Below, piece by piece: positions 58,527 through 64,000 of a DNA stretch of 64,000 nt; the stretch's first letter is position 1; every line of letters begins with the position of its first letter. The position numbers were made by a program, and so were the translations under genes. The stretch is taken from NCBI GenBank assembly GCA_905221605.1, contig CAJNDS010002645.1, positions 1 to 64,000 of the forward strand. Direction: 5' to 3'. The notes below the pieces were generated by a model. It saw only the letters and a list, made by a program, of their open reading frames with translations, made no database searches and had not been told where the DNA came from. This DNA is from Symbiodinium natans (Eukaryota; Sar; Dinophyceae; Suessiales; Symbiodiniaceae).

Positions 58527-58597
58527 GTAGTAGCAGTAGCAGTAGCAGAAGCAGTAGCAGTAGCAGTAGCAGCAGCAGCAGTAGCAGCAGTAGTAGT
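58527..58597. repeat. (AGTAGC)n / (AGC)n trinucleotide tract
   Basis: Poly-Ser (plus) or poly-Leu (minus) ORFs here are artefacts. Confidence 0.9.
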
Positions 58598-58682
58598 ACT
58601 TCGATTGATAATATCGTTATTATGATTCTGATTCCTACTGTTCTAGTCATCTTATTCTTAATATTAGTAGTACATTCGGGTT

Positions 58683-58735
58683 CCCTAAACCCTAAACCCT
58701 AAACCCTAAACCCTAGACCCTAAACCCTAAACCCT
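58683..58735. repeat. (CCCTAAA)n telomere-type array
   Basis: About seven units, one CCCTAGA. Inverted partner at 58,877-58,985, with an exon between. Confidence 0.95.
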
Positions 58736-58736
58736 C

Positions 58737-58863
58737 AGCATGTGCCGGCCAGGGACTCAAGCAGTAGGTCGCCTCCTTCAAGGCAATGAGGCTCTCGGCG
58801 TGTTGCATCTGCATGTAATGGCAGGCCATGGCCTTGAAGGTCCAGGTCAGGATTTTTGGGATG
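58737..58863 (-). CDS. Exon between inverted telomere-type arrays
   Basis: The minus strand reads PKILTWTFKAMACHYMQMQH, then AESLIALKEATYCLSPWPAH, without a stop. A probable acceptor is the AG in CCATTTGGAG. The donor lies at the junction with GGGTTTAGGG. It follows the exon at 59,018 in transcription order and is probably part of the membrane-protein gene. The helix with two Cys is not recognised. Confidence 0.5.
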
Positions 58864-58876
58864 CTCCAAATGGTTC

Positions 58877-58985
58877 GGGTTTAGGGTTTAGGGTTTAGGG
58901 TTTAGGGTTTAGGGTTTAGGGTTTAGGGTTTAGGGTTTAGGGTCTAGGGTCTAGGGTCTAGGGTCTAGGGTTTAGGGTTTAGGGC
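58877..58985. repeat. (TTTAGGG)n telomere-type array
   Basis: About 15 units including a block of four TCTAGGG variants, so the array has evolved by local unit amplification. Confidence 0.95.
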
Positions 58986-59017
58986 CTTCAACCCTAAACG
59001 CTAAGATCTGAGCAGTC

Positions 59018-62000
59018 CTGGCGGAGGCAGAGCAAGAAAAAGCCGACGAAAATGAACACCGTGTAGGCGGTTAAGATGCTCGGGGGCTGGTTTCGAATGA
59101 CGATCTGGATGGTGGCATCGGTGACAAAGTACAGGGCAAGAATGATGTACAGGAGAACGACATTCTCGAGCGATCCAAGATGTTCTTTACATCATTGCGA
59201 AGGATGGACTCTCGAACTAGGTTCCAGGTGTGGAAGTGAACAAGGGATACACGCCGATCATTAGTCCATCGCATCAGGATTGCATTCAGGATGCCAAGTG
59301 CATCCTGAGCCTGCTTCAAGCCAAGCAAGGTCTTCCGCAGCGTCACCGACAGGAGGCTACCTTGCATGAGGTTCGGGTGGACAGTTAAGTCAAGTAGATG
59401 CTGGACATTTGCAAGTCTGCTGTGCCTCCACCTTGTAGAGGCATCTTTAGACCAAGGAGCCCAGGAGACCGTAGATAAGAAATTTGAGAGCAGCGCAGAT
59501 GATCACGTCCAGCCGGCCAGCAGGGAAGAGATCCCGGGGCGGCAGAAAAAGCACGCGCACCATGTGGATGGGCCGCCCCGTGAAGCACCAGGGATTGATG
59601 CCAGAGATCTCTGCATTGCAGCGGAGCTCCACCTGGACGCCCTACATCTGTATGTATGTATGTATGTATGCCTGTCTGTATGCCTGTCTGAATGTGTATA
59701 ATATATATATATATGTGTGTGTGGGGTATACTATATTAGCTAATGCAAGATTCTATCCGGCAATACAGGAAATGATAAGATAAGATGATAGTATATAACG
59801 TTATATGACAAGTACAGATATATAAGAAACGAAATACCATGCATTATCTGTAATATATGGTAATATATTTCTAGAGTTATTGCTATTGTGATTAGTATAT
59901 CTTTTGGATTATTCATTATATATTGTATATTATACATTTTACATGATGCATGATATGGCATATGTTTATTTAACATATAGAATACATAATGTATCAAGCA
60001 TGACTTTGTATAACATATAGAATGTACTAGATGTAATATAGAATATCTAATTTAATCATATAATAGCATTTCTAATATGACAAAATATGTTTCATATGTT
60101 CTAATACGTTATACGATATACGATAAGATAACACAGGATAACATATGTGCATGCATATGAAAAAAGTATATGTATATGTAATATGTGTATGTAGCTAGGT
60201 TCTACAGTGTACCAGGATAGAGTAGAACCGAAGTATTTATTTCTATGTACATGTGACAAATCATTTTGCAAATTTGACATGAGAAGCCAACCGAGGGAGC
60301 AAGGGAAGGTCTCGTTCATGGGCCACTTTGGGCCCGCAACCAAACTCAATAAAGGGCCCCGAAACTTAGCAAGCTGCCTCGGGCATCTGTTCCCAATAGT
60401 AGTAGCATCGCCGATTGGAGAAATGCAGGTCACGAGGCAGGCAATCAATCCCAAAACAAAGCCGGTCACGGAGTGGGCGTTGACACCGGGACCTAGGTCT
60501 AGCTCGAAATCAAAACCTCATAACATCCCTATACCCTGAACCCCAAACCAGCCAGGAAGAGCAAGAAGGATCTTGAAACCAAGCCCGGATACATCGCGAG
60601 GCCACGGGCTGGTCGACAATCTTGAGTGCCTAGAGTGTAGGAGCTCTGCGGCTTAGCCCTTCTCGGTTTTGGTCTAGAGTCCAGGGTCCATGCTATCGGT
60701 AAGCCCCGTTTCGCCACGTTGCCTTTTCCCACTTCACCACCATCAGGCACCTGGACTCGGCAGCTCGGCCCTTCTGCACGGACTGGGGCAGATTAGCCTC
60801 ACGACAGCTTGGCGCTTTGGCTGCTGGCTACTTCTTGTGCCCCGGTTCAGGTTCTGCCCAAAGGGATTCCTTTCAGCTGGTCTTGGGTCTTGGAACCTGG
60901 TTTTCGGCGGCCACACTGCTGCTGTGGCGACAGCAGCCCCTGCGCCTGCCGAAGACGGTTGTGTTCCTTGGACTCAAGGACTCAAGGGAGCTTAAACCAT
61001 AGACAAAGAAAACGAAACCATCCACATACGTGTGTGCATATATAGATACAAAAATTTGATGCATCTGTATGAACATGTGATCCTTGGCCTGAGCGCCGGA
61101 TGCTAACCACCGAGCTTCCCCCGATTCCGAGCATGAGGCAGACCCTCCCCTCGTAATTAGCAGTAATAGCAGTAGTAGCAGTAGTAGCAGTAGCAGCAGC
61201 AGCAGCAGCAGTGTAGTAGTAGTAGTAGTCGTCGTCGTCGTCGTCGTCGGCGTCGTCGGCGTCGTGGGCGTCGTCGTCGCCGCTGTCGTCGTCGTCGTGG
61301 TGGTCGCGGTGGTCGCGGTGGTCGCGGTGGTCGTGGTGGTCGTGGTGGTCGTGGTGGTCGTGGTGGTCGTGGTGGTCGTGGTGGTCGTGGTGGTCGTGGT
61401 GGTCGTGGTGGTCGTGGTCGTCGTGGTGGTCGTGGTCGTCGTGGTGGTCGTGGTGGTCGTGGAGGTCGTGGTGGTCGTGGAGGTCGTGGTGGTCGTGGAG
61501 GTAGTGGTCGTCGTGGTGGTCGTGGTCGTCGTGGTCGTCGTGGTCGTCGTTGTCGTCGTGGTCGCCGTCGCCGTCGCCGTCGCCGCCGCCGTCGTCGTCG
61601 ACGCAGTAGCATTGCGATCTTTTTTTGTAAGCCGTGTCCCAGATACACAGATACATGCATGCACGTGTGTGTGTATATAGATATAAATATGGATATCATT
61701 ATAGATATAAATATAGATGAGTATAGAGGTAGACAGATAGACAGGTATACGCACATGCACATATACATATGCATATACATATATATATATATACATATGT
61801 ATGTATACATATACAATATACATATTAATATGTTCACACACACACACATGTGCCCTGATCGCCTCTAGGGGCCCGCCCCCCAGGCAAGCCAAGCTTCTGC
61901 CACTCGAGGTCCCTGTCCGTCTTGCGGGGGCGGTAGCCCCGAATGATGGGACAGAAGTCATACTCGTCGAAGATGCAGACATCCCTCGGCTGGTCCGTCC

Positions 62001-64000
62001 AAGATGCAAAATCATCTTTGACCTTCTGGAATCCGTGCTGGTGGACCTTCCAAACGTCCTGGTGGCGGGGGGCGTGGGGGCGCTGTTGGTGGACAAATCC
62101 TGCATCACCCATTAGTATGAATATGTATGAATTGGGGGTCCTTACACGGTCATGCGGAACATCACCACAGACCCCCGAAGCCCGAGCGGCCCGAGCCTGG
62201 TCCGTGTTCCCAAGCATGTTGACCCGAAGCGCGTCCGCTGCACGAAGTACTGCCTCGGGCCCCTGGACATCGCGACAAAGCTCTTCCAAGTCTTCGTCGA
62301 AAGAACACCTTGGCTCCGGCAGCCAAAGTTTGAGGGTTACGTTCCTGCAAGAAATCCGATGATTCCTGCGTGCCAAGCATGAAGAGTGCTGCTAGACTAA
62401 GCGTAACTCAGTGAAGGGTCTCAACAATCTTCTTCTCATGCCAGGAGATCCTTCACTGGTAGAAGGACATTCCGATCTCCGGTGCCTCGTCTTCATCCTC
62501 CCCACCGAAGACCCAGGCGGCAGACGTGATCGGGAAGAGCAGTGCCTCTGCTAGGCTGGACTGCCGGTTCTTGGACATCTCCCGGCTGACGTGCATCTGC
62601 CGCCGGACTAGTGCCTTTAGCCTCATCGCCACTGCCGTCAGCTGGTCTGTGCTGTAGACTTCTGTTCTCAGCAAACTTTCAGTACTCTCGCCCTCGTCTT
62701 CGTCTGAAGGTGAGGAGCGGGCTGGCCAGCAGGGAAGCCAAGAGCACAGCCCCCGCATGGAGTGGGGCGTGATATCCCCTTGGTCTGACACGGAAGTTGC
62801 GAAGGACAGCACGGTCCAGAAGAGCAGGGAACACCTCAATCTGCGGGACTCTGCTCCACAGCTGCTTTTCTGGTTCGAAACATGTCGTTTCAAGCATTTC
62901 AAGCTTCGGGCTTTCCTAGTGTGTGTGACCACGGCAGAGCACAGATCTGTAAGGCAGCAAAGACTCCAGCTTTGCTCCAGAATGGCACCCGGCATGCACA
63001 GATCTTCATGTCCGGACCAGTCGCCGTACCGGATGCAAGATACCCAGTCCTGCTTCGCGTCCGCTACGGTTCGTGACCGAAGGTCTGTCGGAAGCCCACA
63101 GCCCCTGGACCCCAAATCAAACCAGACCCTCAACGCGTGCGGGATTTGAAGACGAGCGTCCGAATCGGCGATGAAGGATGCGCGTTTCGAGAGCAGCGCA
63201 AAGACGAAGCACCTTGTGGCTCTGGCTCTCAATTGTCTACTGGCACAGTCGGGGCTCTGCAGGATCGCTGCCCGAACTCCGCAAGTCGCGACCCAGCCCC
63301 ACATCCTAAACCCTCTAAAGCCCCGTACTAGAAAGCCCTTAGAACCATAATCAAAAACATAGCTTTCATAATCCTCAGGATGTTTATTAGAGTAAAAAAC
63401 TTTAAAAACATCCAAAGATATGTAAGGCGCAGGGTGATGGTGACGAAGTAGGCCAGCAGGTGCCCTTCGTCGTACTTGGCCCTCGTGCAGTCCAAGAAGC
63501 GCACCAACGCCGAGGGCGAGTTGGGTCCTCGGCATGTTTTGAGCGCTGAAGTTTCGGGTAGGGTTTAGGGCTTGGGTTCTTTTTTAGTTCTAGGGCTTTT
63601 TTGATGGGTTTTTGGGGGCTCTTTGGGTTTCAGGGCTTGGGGTCTAGAGCGCCTGCATCAATGCTCATGCCCATCAGCCAGGCGAAGCCGACAGAGGCCA
63701 AGAAAAGCCCGTACCAGGAAAAGGTGGTTCCCAGATAGCTCTGACTGGCAAACAAAGGACAATACTGTTCCTTCGTGAAGAAGTCAGTGAGACGGGCTCC
63801 CAGAAAGCATGGATCTGTGGAGTTTGCTGAGTTTGGCAGGTTCCCACCGTCCGACACAACCTGGAGCTCATAGTTCAGATGCGGACTCTCGAAGGCAGCG
63901 CAGACAACAAAGGGCAAAAAGATGAAAGGTCGGAAGTTCCGACGTGGCTGGTATCGTCTCGACACAAGACCATCACCAGGTAGCTGCCGGCCTTCAAGCT
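59018..64000 (-). CDS. Multi-exon polytopic membrane protein gene (5' end beyond the window)
   Basis: Best exons: 63,943-64,000 (AGSYLVMVLCRDDTS); 63,653-63,887 (NYELQVVSDGGNLPNSANST, then FSWYGLFLASVGFAWLMGMS), GC donor; from 63,527 (GPNSPSALVRFLDCTRAKYD, then LLAYFVTITLRLTYLW), whose frame joins exactly; about 62,690-62,890 (GYHAPLHAGAVLLASLLASP); 62,453-62,700 (TDQLTAVAMRLKALVRRQMH); 62,160-62,370 (FDEDLEELCRDVQGPEAVLR); 61,870-62,100 (TDQPRDVCIFDEYDFCPIIR); 60,215-60,470 (GFVLGLIACLVTCISPIGDA); 59,450-59,632 (RLDVIICAALKFLIYGLLGS); 59,018-59,180 (VVLLYIILALYFVTDATIQI, then TAYTVFIFVGFFLLCLRQ), GA donor (CAG/GACTGC). At least six hydrophobic spans. Family not recognised; internal joins are partly unresolved. 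Confidence 0.55.
59700..60200. other. AT-rich tract, probable intron
   Basis: (TATG)n, (TA)n and long AT-rich sequence between the exons at 59,450 and 60,215. ORFs are low-complexity. Confidence 0.6.
61155..61605. repeat. (AGC)n then (GTGGTCGTG)n minisatellite
   Basis: An AGC/AGT tract (61,155-61,230) passes into GTC repeats and then a 9-bp GTGGTCGTG-type array. Within 61,320-61,410 the unit is homogeneous at the DNA level, unlike the mixed-codon Thr tract at 3 kb, so I treat it as an intronic minisatellite. Reading frames of poly-Thr, Asp-His or Arg-Pro are artefacts. Confidence 0.85.
61665..61855. repeat. (TA)n/(CA)n-rich microsatellite tract
   Basis: TATAGATA, CATATA and CACACA runs between the minisatellite and the exon at 61,870. 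Confidence 0.85.

Noticed and set aside
60873-62108. 411-codon minus ORF with long Thr run
   Set aside because: The Thr run is one frame through a homogeneous 9-bp minisatellite. The flanking parts belong to different frames of the real exons.

Overview
The window looks like dinoflagellate nuclear DNA, most likely a symbiodiniacean or close relative. That assignment is an inference from four things seen in the sequence: TTTAGGG-type repeats scattered everywhere; small exons far apart in repeat-rich DNA; introns starting with GT, GC or GA; and nearly all convincing coding segments lying on one strand. I see no bacterial operon, rRNA, tRNA, CRISPR array or recognisable autonomous transposase.

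Layout. Bases 1-430 are AT-rich and foreign in composition, perhaps organelle-derived. From 1 to 35 kb the sequence is mostly intron-like or intergenic DNA with isolated minus-strand exons (about 3.0, 4.9, 6.5, 7.4, 8.1, 8.4, 10.5, 12.8, 14.2, 16.8, 19.5, 22.9, 23.9, 24.2, 26.0, 30.0, 32.1, 32.9, 34.0 and 34.4 kb). Several have splice sites and reading frames that agree exactly. Interspersed are telomere-like arrays, long poly-G runs and a 0.6 kb (CA)n tract.

From 45,068 down to 35,445 there is one fairly complete minus-strand gene. It encodes a secreted or surface protein with a signal peptide, six four-cysteine domains joined by Thr/Ser linkers, and a tail encoded by small exons present in two tandem copies. 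Three of the domains come from 375 bp units that are about 99% identical.

From 47.8 to 50.8 kb there are further minus-strand exons, including a C-terminal coiled coil, plus a MITE-like palindrome. From 53.5 to 51.3 kb lies a mucin-like type I membrane protein gene whose transmembrane segment is a 69-nt exon. From 54.1 to 56.2 kb there are scattered exons. From about 64 kb (entering from the right edge) down to 59.0 kb, and probably to 57.6 kb, lies a multi-exon polytopic membrane protein gene of unrecognised family.

The genes do not form a pathway I can name. The better ones (35-45, 51-53 and 57-64 kb) all look secreted or membrane-bound. The most notable structure is at the gene-architecture level: exons sit between CCCTAAA-type sequence on the left and TTTAGGG-type sequence on the right. 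Read on the minus strand, introns therefore tend to begin with TTTAGGG-like and end with CCCTAAA-like sequence, so their two ends are complementary.
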